Under the pieces are notes generated by a model. It searched no databases, was not told the origin of the DNA, and worked only from the letters and a program-made list of their open reading frames with translations. Below are positions 1-7,532 of a DNA stretch of 64,000 nucleotides, in pieces. The position numbers and the translations under genes were made by a program. Location: contig NZ_KB907939.1 of the NCBI RefSeq assembly GCF_000382285.1, forward strand, positions 22,083 through 86,082, written 5' to 3'. Source of the DNA: Solimonas variicoloris DSM 15731. GTDB lineage: Bacteria; Pseudomonadota; Gammaproteobacteria; Nevskiales; Nevskiaceae. Positions within the stretch are counted from its first letter, which is position 1. Every line of letters begins with the position of its first letter.

Positions 1-609
1 GAACGGCGCTGGCGCGCCGCGCAGCAGGCCGGGCTGCACGAGATTCCGGCGCTGATCCGCGACGACCTGTCCGACAGCGAAGCCTTCGTGCTCGGCCTGA
101 TCGAGAACCTGCAGCGCGAATCGCTGACGCCGATGGAGACCGCCGCCGGACTGAAACGCCTCGGCGAACTGTTCTCGCTCAAGCACAGCGAGATCGGCGA
201 GCGCATCGGCAAGTCGCGCGAATACGTGACGAACTACCTGCGCCTGCTCAATCTCGCGCCCGAGGTGGCGGCGCTGGTCAACGAAGGGCATATCCTGCTC
301 GGCCACGCCAAGGTGCTGGCCGGTGTGCCGGTGGCCGACCAGGTGCGCTATGCCGACGAGATCATCCGCCACAAGCTCACCGTGCGCGGACTCGAGCAGC
401 GCATCGCCGCGGCGCGCGACAAGCTCGTCGTGTTCCGGCCGGGCAAGCCGAGCGACTGGCAGCGCCTCGAGCGCGAGCTCGCCGATCATCTGGCCTGCCC
501 GGTGACGGTCAGCGCCGACAAGGCGGGCAAGGGCGAGCTGCGGGTGAAGTTCCATTCGCTTGACGAGCTCGACGGCGTATTGGCCAAGATCGGCTATGTC
601 GCCAAGTGA
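1..609 (+). CDS. parB: Chromosome partitioning protein ParB (5' end outside window)
   Basis: ParB binds parS sites near the origin, spreads on DNA as a CTP-dependent clamp and works with ParA to segregate the chromosome. The reading frame is open from the first base; the visible 202 residues begin with ERRWRAAQQAGL, the conserved GERRxRA box of the N-terminal domain, so only about 80-100 residues are missing. A helix-turn-helix follows (around LGELFSLKHSEIGERIGKS and the recognition helix REYVTNYLRLL), then the C-terminal dimerisation part ending in LDGVLAKIGYVAK. parA is presumably just upstream. The adjacent DnaA-box-like repeats fit an origin-proximal location. I saw no consensus parS in the window. 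The identification is firm; only the missing start is uncertain. Confidence 0.95.
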   Translation, partial: ERRWRAAQQAGLHEIPALIRDDLSDSEAFVLGLIENLQRESLTPMETAAGLKRLGELFSLKHSEIGERIGKSREYVTNYLRLLNLAPEVAALVNEGHILLGHAKVLAGVPVADQVRYADEIIRHKLTVRGLEQRIAAARDKLVVFRPGKPSDWQRLERELADHLACPVTVSADKAGKGELRVKFHSLDELDGVLAKIGYVAK

Positions 610-616
610 TCGCGGC

Positions 617-669
617 GAGTTGTCCCCAGAGCGCGGGGAAAAGCCTGTGGATAGCCGTCGGATGAAGTG
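617..669 (+). repeat. 53-bp repeat, copy 1, with two DnaA-box-like 9-mers
   Basis: First of three copies of an imperfect 53-bp unit between parB and the metallopeptidase gene. It starts GAGTTGTCCCCA and ends CGGATGAAGTG. It holds TTGTCCCCA (620-628, 7 of 9 matches to TTATCCACA) and, in the opposite orientation, TGTGGATAG (646-654, 8 of 9). The offset from repeat start to the second box is 29 bp, identical in all three copies. Confidence 0.75.
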
Positions 670-742
670 CGTGTGATGCCGATGGCGGCTGCGTTTCAAG
701 CCGATCGGCGCTTTTTTCGGCGACCGGCGGTGCGCGGATGCC

Positions 743-795
743 GAGTTATCGACAATGGCGCGGGATAAGCTTGTGGATAGCGCGCGGATGAAGTG
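743..795 (+). repeat. 53-bp repeat, copy 2, with two DnaA-box-like 9-mers
   Basis: Second copy, 126 bp downstream of the first. It holds TTATCGACA (746-754, 8 of 9 to the DnaA box) and TGTGGATAG (772-780, 8 of 9 on the other strand), and ends in CGGATGAAGTG like copy 1. Between copies 1 and 2 a short palindrome GCCGATCGGC followed by a T6 run (about 701-717) might act as a weak parB terminator. Confidence 0.75.
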
Positions 796-870
796 GCGCA
801 GAGCTTGCTGCGACAAGCCTGAGCTGCGGTGCCGGTGAAAAATTCAGCAGCGGCGCGGGCTTGGCGGCAA

Positions 871-923
871 GAGTTATCGACAGCGGGGCGGGATAAGCCT
901 GTGGATGAGTTGCGGATGGAGTG
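871..923 (+). repeat. 53-bp repeat, copy 3, with two DnaA-box-like 9-mers
   Basis: Third copy, 128 bp after the second. It holds TTATCGACA (874-882) and TGTGGATGA (900-908, 8 of 9 on the other strand) and ends in CGGATGGAGTG. The rest of the 610-1004 intergenic region shows no gene; a short AT run lies at 836-846 and another at 964-971. Confidence 0.75.
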
Positions 924-1004
924 CCACCGGGCCAGCTGTGATGCGGCCTGCTGCGGGGCTGCGCAAAAAATCATCGCGCCGGCGGGCTGAACGGCAGGAG
1001 CGGC

Positions 1005-1751
1005 ATGCAGATCGAATTGTTCCGCGACGACTATCACTTCGAGGAGCGGGTCAGCGCCAAGGCGCGCAGCATCCGTCTCGAAGTGCGGCCGGACCGTCGC
1101 GTGGTGCTCGTCTACCCGCGCTGGACGCCGCGCGCCGAGGCCCTGGCTTTCCTGCGCTCGCGCGAGCGCTGGGTGCGCGAGAAGCTGGCCGAGATGGCGC
1201 AGCTCGCCGCCGCCCGGCCGCTGCCGCAACAGCTGCGCTGGGACGGCAGCGATCTGCTCCAGCTGCGCGGCCGCGAGCTGGCGGTGCGCGTCGAGCCGGC
1301 GCGCCTGCGCAGCGTCAACGTGCGTTTCGAGCCCGAGCGCATCGTCGTGTTCGCGCCGCCGGCGCTGCGCGAGACGCCACGCAAGCTGGAGGCGGCGCTG
1401 CGCCAGGCGCTCGCGCATCAGGCGCGGCTGGACGCAGTGCGCCTGCTCGAGGACGGCGCCGCTCCGCTCGGCGTGCGCTACCGCGAGCTGCGCATCAACG
1501 ATCCGCAGACGCTGTGGGGCAGCTGCAATCCGGGCGCGGTGATCTGCCTGTCGTGGCGCCTGGTGATGGCGCCGCCCGAAGTGTTCCGCTACGTCGCGGT
1601 GCACGAGCTCTGCCATCTGGTCCATCTCGATCACTCGGCGCGGTTCTGGAACCTGGTGGGGCGGCAGATGCCCGATTACGAAACGCACAAGCGCTGGCTG
1701 CGCGACCACGGCCACCAGCTGCACGGCTGGCTGCCGCGGCGCAAGGCTTGA
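1005..1751 (+). CDS. YgjP/DUF45 family zinc metallopeptidase-like protein
   Basis: A 248-residue protein of the YgjP-like family (formerly DUF45), which has a SprT/M48-type zinc-binding fold. The signature HELCH lies at residues 200-204 with a further histidine at about 210 in the DHS segment just before RFW, matching the family's HExxH...H metal site. The upstream sequence GGCAGGAGCGGC gives a good ribosome binding site for the ATG at 1005. It has no signal peptide, so it is probably cytoplasmic. The physiological substrate of the family is not established. It stands alone between the DnaA-box repeats and a CBS-domain gene. Confidence 0.88.
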   Translation: MQIELFRDDYHFEERVSAKARSIRLEVRPDRRVVLVYPRWTPRAEALAFLRSRERWVREKLAEMAQLAAARPLPQQLRWDGSDLLQLRGRELAVRVEPARLRSVNVRFEPERIVVFAPPALRETPRKLEAALRQALAHQARLDAVRLLEDGAAPLGVRYRELRINDPQTLWGSCNPGAVICLSWRLVMAPPEVFRYVAVHELCHLVHLDHSARFWNLVGRQMPDYETHKRWLRDHGHQLHGWLPRRKA

Positions 1752-1822
1752 GTGCGCCCCGCGCAGGGGCTATCGTCGGCTCACAAACGCCACTGCGCGT
1801 CGGGCGGATCGAGGAGAGCGAT

Positions 1823-2227
1823 ATGGCCACGCTGGAAAAAGTCAGCGTCCGCGACTACATGAGCACGCGGCTGATGAGCTTCACCCCCGAGATGGAGGTG
1901 ATGAACGCTGTGCACCAGCTGGTCAAGAGCGGTCACTCCGGCGCGCCTGTGGTCGATGCGCAGGGCACGCTGGTCGGCATGCTGTCGGAGCGCGACTGCC
2001 TGCAGATCGCGATGGTTGCCGCGCAGGACACCTGCGTCGCCGGCCCGGTCAGCCAGTACATGAGTACCAAGGTCGAGACCGTCAGCTCGGACATGAGCCT
2101 CGCGCAGCTGGCGGGCTTGTTCATCAGCAACCGCCACTTCCGCCGCTACCCGGTGGTCGACGGCGGCAAGCTGGTTGGGCAGATCTCGCGTTCCGACGTG
2201 CTGCGCGCGATCAGCCACTGCTGCTGA
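1823..2227 (+). CDS. Two-CBS-domain protein
   Basis: A 134-residue protein made of two CBS domains, roughly residues 9-62 (VRDYMSTRLMSFTPEMEVM onward) and 77-130 (VSQYMSTKVETVSSDMSLA onward). CBS pairs form a Bateman module that senses adenine nucleotides or related ligands, usually to regulate a partner. Here there is no attached catalytic or channel domain, so the role is unknown. The start at 1823 is preferred because of the GAGGAGAG ribosome binding site just upstream; the frame is open further 5' but that extension is only composition-driven. It lies 71 bp after the metallopeptidase gene and may be co-transcribed. Confidence 0.85.
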   Translation: MATLEKVSVRDYMSTRLMSFTPEMEVMNAVHQLVKSGHSGAPVVDAQGTLVGMLSERDCLQIAMVAAQDTCVAGPVSQYMSTKVETVSSDMSLAQLAGLFISNRHFRRYPVVDGGKLVGQISRSDVLRAISHCC

Positions 2228-2242
2228 GGCGGCGCGCGCCGC

Positions 2243-2722
2243 TCAGGGCGTGCAGGGCCCCATGTAGCGGCCGTTGATCTTCTGCGTCATCTCGATCGGG
2301 GCGCCGCTGCGGTCCTTGCCGGTGACGTGGGTCGTCGAGGTCATCGTTCCGCCGCTGTAGGTCGCGGTGCCCGTCGCATTCATCTTGCCGTGCGGCGAAT
2401 CGCAGACCGAGGCCCACTCGACGGTGTTGCCGCGGCGATCCATGCGCGTGATCTTGCAGTGCTCGCCGCTCTGGTCGTTGCGCGGGACCAGGTCCGCCTG
2501 CGTCAGGCAATGCTCGTAGTTCATCGTCATGCCGCCCGCGCCCATCTGCGGCAGTGCCATGCCGGGCGGCAGCTTCGAGGCATCGACTTTCGGCATCGCG
2601 GGCATGTTCGGCATTTCCATGGTCATGGTGTAGGCCCAGCGGCCCTCGCGAATGTCCTCGGCCTGCGCGCCAAAAGTCGCGGCCAGCAGCAGGCCGGCGA
2701 GCGCCGGTGCGATCGTCTTCAT
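2243..2722 (-). CDS. DUF3617 family secreted protein
   Basis: A 159-residue protein with an N-terminal signal peptide (MKTIAPALAGLLLAATFGAQA, cleavage near residue 21), followed by EDIREGRWAYTMTMEM, the opening typical of DUF3617 proteins, which are exported and of unknown function. Four cysteines in the mature part could form two disulfides in the periplasm. A Met/Pro-rich stretch follows the first strand. It lies 23 bp downstream of the small exported protein encoded at 2746-2994 on the same strand, so the two are probably one transcript. Family assignment rests on the characteristic start and the spaced cysteines. Confidence 0.8.
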   Translation of the reverse strand: MKTIAPALAGLLLAATFGAQAEDIREGRWAYTMTMEMPNMPAMPKVDASKLPPGMALPQMGAGGMTMNYEHCLTQADLVPRNDQSGEHCKITRMDRRGNTVEWASVCDSPHGKMNATGTATYSGGTMTSTTHVTGKDRSGAPIEMTQKINGRYMGPCTP

Positions 2723-2745
2723 GGTCGGTTTCTCCGGTGCCGGCT

Positions 2746-2994
2746 TTACTTGAACAGCTTGTTGAAGACCTTGTCGAGCGCCTTGTCGACGGCCTCGTCG
2801 GTCTTTTCGTCGACCTTGTTGTCGACGCGCTGGGTGACGCGGTCGGTCTGGCGCTCGACCTTGCCGCCGGCGTAGTCACCGGCCGCGTCGGCGGCCTGGT
2901 GGCCGGCGTCTGCTTCCCCGGCCGGCGGTTCGGCGGCGAGCGCGCTGCCGAACAGCAGGGCGGCGGTCACGGCGAGATAGGCAGGCTGGTTCAT
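2746..2994 (-). CDS. Small exported, charged helical protein
   Basis: An 82-residue protein that I do not recognise as a named family. It has a signal peptide (MNQPAYLAVTAALLFGSALA, cleavage near residue 20), an Ala/Asp-rich linker, and a C-terminal half of alternating lysine, aspartate, valine and threonine with a heptad-like pattern (KVERQTDRVTQRVDNKVDEK), suggesting an amphipathic helix or coiled coil. A longer frame to 3138 exists, but the ATG at 2994 directly precedes a proper signal sequence and is the better start. It probably forms an operon with the DUF3617 gene. Function unknown. Confidence 0.7.
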   Translation of the reverse strand: MNQPAYLAVTAALLFGSALAAEPPAGEADAGHQAADAAGDYAGGKVERQTDRVTQRVDNKVDEKTDEAVDKALDKVFNKLFK

Positions 2995-3328
2995 GGTTCT
3001 CCCCCAAGATGTCGTGGTGCAAGACGGCGCATGGTCGAAGAATCGCCGATCGCCAACCGAGACCTGGGTAGCAACGCGGCGGCGGGTTCGTGCGCCAGTC
3101 CACACCCGGCCTGCCGGCAGTCGCCAGGACGCGGGCAATAAAAAAGGGCTCTCTCGGGGGGGTGAGAGAGCCCTCGGGGCGCCCTGCGGGGGGATGCAGG
3201 GCTGGGGGGACTATTCAGCAGGGCGACGACGATCTGGTTCGTGTCGCGCTGGCCCGGATGTCCTTGCGGTCCGATCCGGCCGTGACATGCAGACTACGGG
3301 CCCGCGCTGAATTGCAGATGAACGGGTG
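2995..3328. other. Intergenic region without a gene
   Basis: A 334-bp gap between the small exported protein and the end of mnmG, both on the minus strand. It holds two consecutive hairpins (3146-3173 and 3181-3202). No convincing ORF is present; the rest shows nothing recognisable. Confidence 0.6.
3138..3174 (-). terminator. Rho-independent terminator of mnmG
   Basis: A perfect 10-bp stem GGGCTCTCTC (3146-3155) / GAGAGAGCCC (3164-3173) with an 8-nt loop. Read on the minus strand the stem is followed by a T-rich run (A6 at 3140-3145 on the plus strand), about 155 bp after the mnmG stop. A second hairpin, GCCCTGC / GCAGGGC (3181-3202), precedes it in the transcript. Confidence 0.85.
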
Positions 3329-5218
3329 TCAGCCCTGCCGGCGCAGCCGCCCGGTTTTCTTCAGGTGGATCAGCAGCAGCGAGACCGCGGCCGGTGTGAC
3401 GCCGGAAATGCGGCCGGCCTGCGCGACGGTTTCCGGGCGATGCTCGACGAGCTTGGCGCGGACTTCGTTGGAGAGGCCGATGACGCTGTGATAATCGAGA
3501 TCGACCGGCAGCGGCGCCGCCTCGTAGCGCTGCACGCGCTCGATCTCCAGCTGCTGGCGATCGATGTAGCCCGCGTACTTGGCCTGGATCTCGACCTGTT
3601 CGGCGACCTGCGGATCGATGTCGGCCGGCGCCAGCCCCTGCGCCTGCAGGAAGGCATAGTCGCCTTCGGGCCGGCGCAGCAGGTCGGTGCCCGACAGGCC
3701 GCTGTCGCTCGGGGCCGGCCCGAAGCGCTCGACCAGCGCGGCCTGCGCGAGTTGCGCCGGCTTCAGCCACAGCGCATCGAGCCGTGCGCGCTCGCGCTCG
3801 ATCGCCTCGCGCTTGCGCGCGAACGCGTCCCAGCGCTCATCGTCGACCACGCCCAGCTCCCGGCCGAGCGGCGTCAGGCGCAGGTCGGCATTGTCCTCGC
3901 GCAGCAGCAGGCGGTGCTCGGCGCGCGAGGTGAACATGCGATACGGCTCGTTGGTGCCGCGCGTGATGAGGTCGTCGACGAGCACGCCGATGTAGGCCTC
4001 GTGGCGCTGCGGCGTCCACGGCTCGCAACCCTGCACCTGCCGCGCGGCATTGAGGCCGGCGAGCAGGCCCTGTGCGGCGGCTTCCTCGTAGCCGGTCGTG
4101 CCGTTGATCTGGCCGGCGAAGTACAGGCCGGCGATGACCTTGGTCTCCAGCGAGCGCTTGAGGTCGCGCGGATCGAAGTAGTCGTACTCGATCGCGTAGC
4201 CCGGCCGCGTGATGCGTGCCTGCTCGAGGCCGCGGATGCTGCGCACGAAGCGTTCCTGGATGTCATACGGCAGCGAGGTCGAGATGCCGTTCGGGTAGAT
4301 CTCGCGCGTGTTCAGGCCTTCCGGTTCGAGGAAGATCTGATGGCTGTCCTTGTCCTGGAAGCGGTTGACCTTGTCCTCGACGCTCGGGCAGTAGCGCGGG
4401 CCGACGCCCTCGATGACGCCGGTGAACATCGGCGAGCGGTCGAAGCCGCTGCGGATGATCTCGTGCGTCTGCGCGTTGGTATGCGTCAGATGGCAGGGCA
4501 CCTGACGCGGATGCTCGGCGCGCGAGCCGAGGAACGAGAACACCGGCGTCGGCTCGTCGCCCGGCTGCGGCACCAGAAGATCCCAGGCGATCGTGCGCCC
4601 ATCGAGGCGCGGCGGCGTGCCGGTCTTCAGCCGGCCGACGCGCGGGTGCAGTTCGCGCAGGCGTGCGGCCAGCGCGTTGCTCGGCGGATCGCCGGCGCGG
4701 CCGCCCTGGTGGTTGGCCAGCCCGACGTGGATGCGGCCGGCGAGGAAGGTGCCGGTCGTCAGCACCACGGCCGGCGCGTAGAACTTCAGGCCGAGGCGCG
4801 TGACGATGCCGCGCACCGCGCCGCCTTCGACGATGAGGTCCTCGACTTCCTGCTGGAACAGCGACAGGTTCGGCTGGTTCTCGAGCGCCTCGCGCACGAC
4901 CCATTTGTAGAGCATGCGGTCGGCCTGCGCGCGCGTCGCGCGCACTGCCGGACCTTTCGAGGCATTGAGGATGCGGAACTGGATGCCGGCGCGGTCGGCG
5001 GCGCGCGCCATCAGGCCGCCCAGCGCGTCGACTTCCTTGACCAGATGGCCCTTGCCGATGCCGCCGATCGCCGGATTGCAGGACATCTGTCCGAGCGTTT
5101 CGATCGACTGCGTGACGAGCAGGGTGCGGCAGCCCATGCGCGCCGGGGCGAGCGCGGCCTCGGTGCCGGCGTGGCCGCCGCCGATGACGATGACGTCGAA
5201 ATGATGCAGGTCCGACAT
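3329..5218 (-). CDS. mnmG: tRNA uridine-5-carboxymethylaminomethyl modification enzyme MnmG (GidA)
   Basis: MnmG, with MnmE, installs the carboxymethylaminomethyl (or aminomethyl) group on C5 of wobble U34 in certain tRNAs, using FAD, NADH and methylenetetrahydrofolate. The 629-residue product has full family length. The FAD-binding dinucleotide motif [12 protein letters not shown] sits near residues 11-22, followed by the family signature [22 protein letters not shown] near residues 47-68. Further signatures are [11 protein letters not shown] and the C-terminal [13 protein letters not shown] block ([19 protein letters not shown]). It stands convergent to parB; in many gammaproteobacteria mnmG and the par genes share an origin-proximal cluster. 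A terminator follows. Confidence 0.98.
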   Translation of the reverse strand: MSDLHHFDVIVIGGGHAGTEAALAPARMGCRTLLVTQSIETLGQMSCNPAIGGIGKGHLVKEVDALGGLMARAADRAGIQFRILNASKGPAVRATRAQADRMLYKWVVREALENQPNLSLFQQEVEDLIVEGGAVRGIVTRLGLKFYAPAVVLTTGTFLAGRIHVGLANHQGGRAGDPPSNALAARLRELHPRVGRLKTGTPPRLDGRTIAWDLLVPQPGDEPTPVFSFLGSRAEHPRQVPCHLTHTNAQTHEIIRSGFDRSPMFTGVIEGVGPRYCPSVEDKVNRFQDKDSHQIFLEPEGLNTREIYPNGISTSLPYDIQERFVRSIRGLEQARITRPGYAIEYDYFDPRDLKRSLETKVIAGLYFAGQINGTTGYEEAAAQGLLAGLNAARQVQGCEPWTPQRHEAYIGVLVDDLITRGTNEPYRMFTSRAEHRLLLREDNADLRLTPLGRELGVVDDERWDAFARKREAIERERARLDALWLKPAQLAQAALVERFGPAPSDSGLSGTDLLRRPEGDYAFLQAQGLAPADIDPQVAEQVEIQAKYAGYIDRQQLEIERVQRYEAAPLPVDLDYHSVIGLSNEVRAKLVEHRPETVAQAGRISGVTPAAVSLLLIHLKKTGRLRRQG

Positions 5219-5286
5219 GGGCTGATTCGGCTGGTTCCGCGGGGCGCGGATTCTACGCCAAAGCCGTCGGCGCGGCTAAAAAATGC

Positions 5287-5691
5287 TCAGGGCAGCGGCG
5301 CCAGATCCGGCTCGACGAAATCCTGGCGGGCCGCTGCGCTGCCGAGCCGCTGTGCCGAGTAGTGCCGAGCGACGAGGCTGCGCGCCTCGCCGAACAGTTC
5401 GGGATGGGCGGCGGCGAAGGTGTCCCAGTCGGCCTGCGGCATCTGCCGGCGGCGGGCTTCGATCAGGCGCAGCAGGGCGATCGTCAGCGTGTGGTGGTAC
5501 TTGGTTTCGGCGCCCAGCGCCGCGACATAGCCGCGCAACAGCGCCACGAAGCGCTGCTCGGCCGCGGCGCGATCGGGGGCCTGCTGCAGGCATTGCCAAG
5601 CGGCCTCGACGTGGCGGACATGATCGAACGCCGCTGGTGGCAGCGAGCCGTCGGCCAGCTGTTCCAGCAGGCCGCGGTCGTCGGCCGGCAT
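5287..5691 (-). CDS. Conserved hypothetical protein with FDHVRH and KYHHT motifs
   Basis: A 134-residue cytoplasmic protein without signal peptide or membrane segment. It has a mostly helical look with two conserved-looking histidine motifs: FDHVRHVEAAW near residues 22-32 and ETKYHHTLTIALL near residues 62-74. I recall similar small proteins in many proteobacteria annotated only as hypothetical; I know no function. The ATG at 5691 lies 3 bp after the stop of the DUF962 gene (5695-6003), so translation is probably coupled and the two form one operon. The histidines could bind a metal or cofactor, but this is inference only. Confidence 0.7.
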   Translation of the reverse strand: MPADDRGLLEQLADGSLPPAAFDHVRHVEAAWQCLQQAPDRAAAEQRFVALLRGYVAALGAETKYHHTLTIALLRLIEARRRQMPQADWDTFAAAHPELFGEARSLVARHYSAQRLGSAAARQDFVEPDLAPLP

Positions 5692-5694
5692 GGC

Positions 5695-6003
5695 TTAGAA
5701 CGCGAGGCGTCCGCTCAGCATTTCCCACCACATGCGCCAGTCGCCCATGAAGGAATAGAACGGATGCTTGAAGGTGGCCGGCCGGTTCTTTTCGAAGAAG
5801 AAGTGGCCGACCCAGGCGAAACCGTAGCCGAGCACCAGCGCCAGCGGCAGATACCACCACAGGCCCTTGATCGCGGCGAACAGCACGCAGGCCAGCGCCA
5901 GGCTGCTGCCGGTGAAGTGCAGGCGCCGTGCGGTCTGGTTCGAGTGTTCGGTCAGATAGAACGCGTAGAAATCGGAGAACGTCTTGTACTGCGCGACAGC
6001 CAT
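5695..6003 (-). CDS. DUF962/Mpo1-like membrane protein
   Basis: A 102-residue protein of the DUF962 family, related to yeast Mpo1, an Fe(II)-dependent dioxygenase of 2-hydroxy fatty acids. It shows the family features: an N-terminal FSDFYAFYLTEHSN segment, HFTGSSLALAC, two hydrophobic helices around residues 30-65, and the conserved GHFFFEKNRPATFKHP block near residues 66-81 followed by FYSFMGDWRMWWE. The spaced histidines (about residues 20, 29, 67 and 80) are those expected to bind iron. An alpha-oxidation-type role is known for the eukaryotic member only. The gene lies immediately upstream of the hypothetical gene at 5287-5691. Confidence 0.85.
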   Translation of the reverse strand: MAVAQYKTFSDFYAFYLTEHSNQTARRLHFTGSSLALACVLFAAIKGLWWYLPLALVLGYGFAWVGHFFFEKNRPATFKHPFYSFMGDWRMWWEMLSGRLAF

Positions 6004-6107
6004 GTCCCACCCCCGTGACGAGAGTTCGAGTATAGGCGGCCCGCGTGACGCCGCGCAGCCACGGCTTCGCCGCTATGCTTGTCGGACGACGACGATACGG
6101 AGTGCTC

Positions 6108-6560
6108 GTGAGGCGACGCGACAGTGAACCCCTGCGGGAGCTCGGCTGGCGGGAGTGGCTTGCGTTGCCCGAACTCGGCGTGGCGCGGATCAAGGCCAAG
6201 GTCGACACCGGCGCGCGCTCCTCGGCGCTGTACGCCTCGGCGATCGAGACCTTGCCGGACGGGCGCGTGCGCTTCGCGCTGCGGCCGCTGCAGAACTCCG
6301 GCCGCGAGCAGTGGTGCGAGGCGCAGCTGATCGACCGTCGCTGGGTCACCGATTCGGGCGGCCGCCGCGAGTTGCGGCCGTTCATCCGCACCGAGGCCGT
6401 GCTCGGCGGCGAGCGTTGGCCGATCGAGATCTCGCTGTCGGCCCGCGACAGCATGCGCTTCCGCATGCTGCTCGGCCGAACCGCGATCGCCGGGCGCTTC
6501 ACGGTCGATCCGGCGGCCAGCTACGTGCAGGGGCGCCGCGTCGCGAAGGAGCACGCATGA
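6108..6560 (+). CDS. RimK-associated retropepsin-like protease (PF05618, 'ATP-dependent zinc protease')
   Basis: A 150-residue protein of the family usually annotated as ATP-dependent zinc protease and found next to rimK in many bacteria. It has a clear retropepsin-type active-site motif [13 protein letters not shown] near residue 33, so an aspartic-protease-like fold is more likely than a zinc site. The GTG at 6108 is chosen because GGAG lies 5 bp upstream; an earlier in-frame GTG at 6045 has no ribosome binding site. It overlaps rimK by ATGA (6557-6560). Together with RimK and the downstream hydrolase it probably adds and removes amino acids on a protein or peptide substrate. Confidence 0.85.
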   Translation: MRRRDSEPLRELGWREWLALPELGVARIKAKVDTGARSSALYASAIETLPDGRVRFALRPLQNSGREQWCEAQLIDRRWVTDSGGRRELRPFIRTEAVLGGERWPIEISLSARDSMRFRMLLGRTAIAGRFTVDPAASYVQGRRVAKEHA

Positions 6561-7462
6561 AGATCGCCCTGCTGTCGCGCAACCGCCGTCTGTACTCGAC
6601 GCGGCGTCTGATCGAGGCGGCCGAGGCGCGCGGCCACAAGGTCCAGGTCATCGACGTGCTGCGCTGCTACATGAACATCCAGCCGGGACGGCCGGAGATC
6701 TGGTATCGCGGCCGGCGGCTCGAGGGCTTCGACGCGGTGATTCCGCGCATCGGTGCGTCGGTGACGTTCTACGGCACGGCGGTCGTGCGCCAGTTCGAGA
6801 TGCAGGGCGTCTACACCCTCAACGAATCGGTCGCGATCACCCGCGCCCGCGACAAGCTGCGCGCGCTGCAGCTGCTCGCGCGCAAGGGTGTCGGCCTGCC
6901 GCGCACCGGCTTTGCCCATGCGCCGGACGACACCGAGGGCCTGATGAAGCTGGTCGGCGGCGCGCCGATGGTCATCAAGCTGATCGAGGGCACGCAGGGG
7001 CAGGGCGTGGTGCTGGCCGAGACCGACAACGCCGCCGCCTCGGTGATCGAGGCTTTTCGCGGGCTCGACGCCTACTTTCTGGTCCAGGAGTTCGTCGGCG
7101 AGGCCAACGGCAGCGACATCCGCTGCTTCGTCGTCGGCGGCGAGGTGATCGCGGCGATGCAGCGTACCGCCTGCGCCGGCGAGTTCCGCTCGAACCTGCA
7201 CCGCGGCGGCAGCGCGGCGCCGGTCGAGATCAGCGCCGCCGAGCGGCGCACGGCATTGCGCGCCGCCAAGATCATGGGGCTCAACGTCGCCGGCGTCGAT
7301 CTGCTGCGCTCGAAGTCCGGACCGATGGTGATGGAGGTGAACTCCTCGCCGGGTCTCGAGGGCATCGAGGCGGCCTCCGGCATCGACATCGCCGACGCGA
7401 TCATCCGCCTGGTCGAGGCGCGTGCCCGGCCCGGCAGGACGGGCACGCAGGGCCGCGGCTGA
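6557..7462 (+). CDS. rimK: RimK-type alpha-L-glutamate ligase
   Basis: A 301-residue ATP-grasp ligase. In E. coli RimK adds glutamates to the C-terminus of ribosomal protein S6 and can make poly-alpha-glutamate. The sequence matches RimK throughout: N-terminal MKIALLSRN and [15 protein letters not shown], the lid lysine at about residue 141 in [36 protein letters not shown], and the metal/ATP segment [14 protein letters not shown] near residues 275-287. It is translationally coupled to the upstream protease (4-bp overlap) and followed after 70 bp by an aspartoacylase-type gene, the arrangement seen for the rim loci of other proteobacteria. Confidence 0.94.
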   Translation: MKIALLSRNRRLYSTRRLIEAAEARGHKVQVIDVLRCYMNIQPGRPEIWYRGRRLEGFDAVIPRIGASVTFYGTAVVRQFEMQGVYTLNESVAITRARDKLRALQLLARKGVGLPRTGFAHAPDDTEGLMKLVGGAPMVIKLIEGTQGQGVVLAETDNAAASVIEAFRGLDAYFLVQEFVGEANGSDIRCFVVGGEVIAAMQRTACAGEFRSNLHRGGSAAPVEISAAERRTALRAAKIMGLNVAGVDLLRSKSGPMVMEVNSSPGLEGIEAASGIDIADAIIRLVEARARPGRTGTQGRG

Positions 7463-7532
7463 TGGCCGGGACGGGCCGCAGCCGGGCAGGTAGGGCGCCC
7501 GGCCGGCGTGGCGTCTCTATAAAAGGTGTGGC

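Noticed and set aside
905..1822. N-terminal extension of the CBS-domain gene by about 300 codons.
   Set aside because: It overlaps the metallopeptidase gene in another frame and is arginine/alanine-rich; a good ribosome binding site exists at the ATG of 1823.
3326..5362. A 678-codon plus-strand frame opposite mnmG.
   Set aside because: mnmG on the minus strand is full length with all signatures; the opposite frame is compositional.
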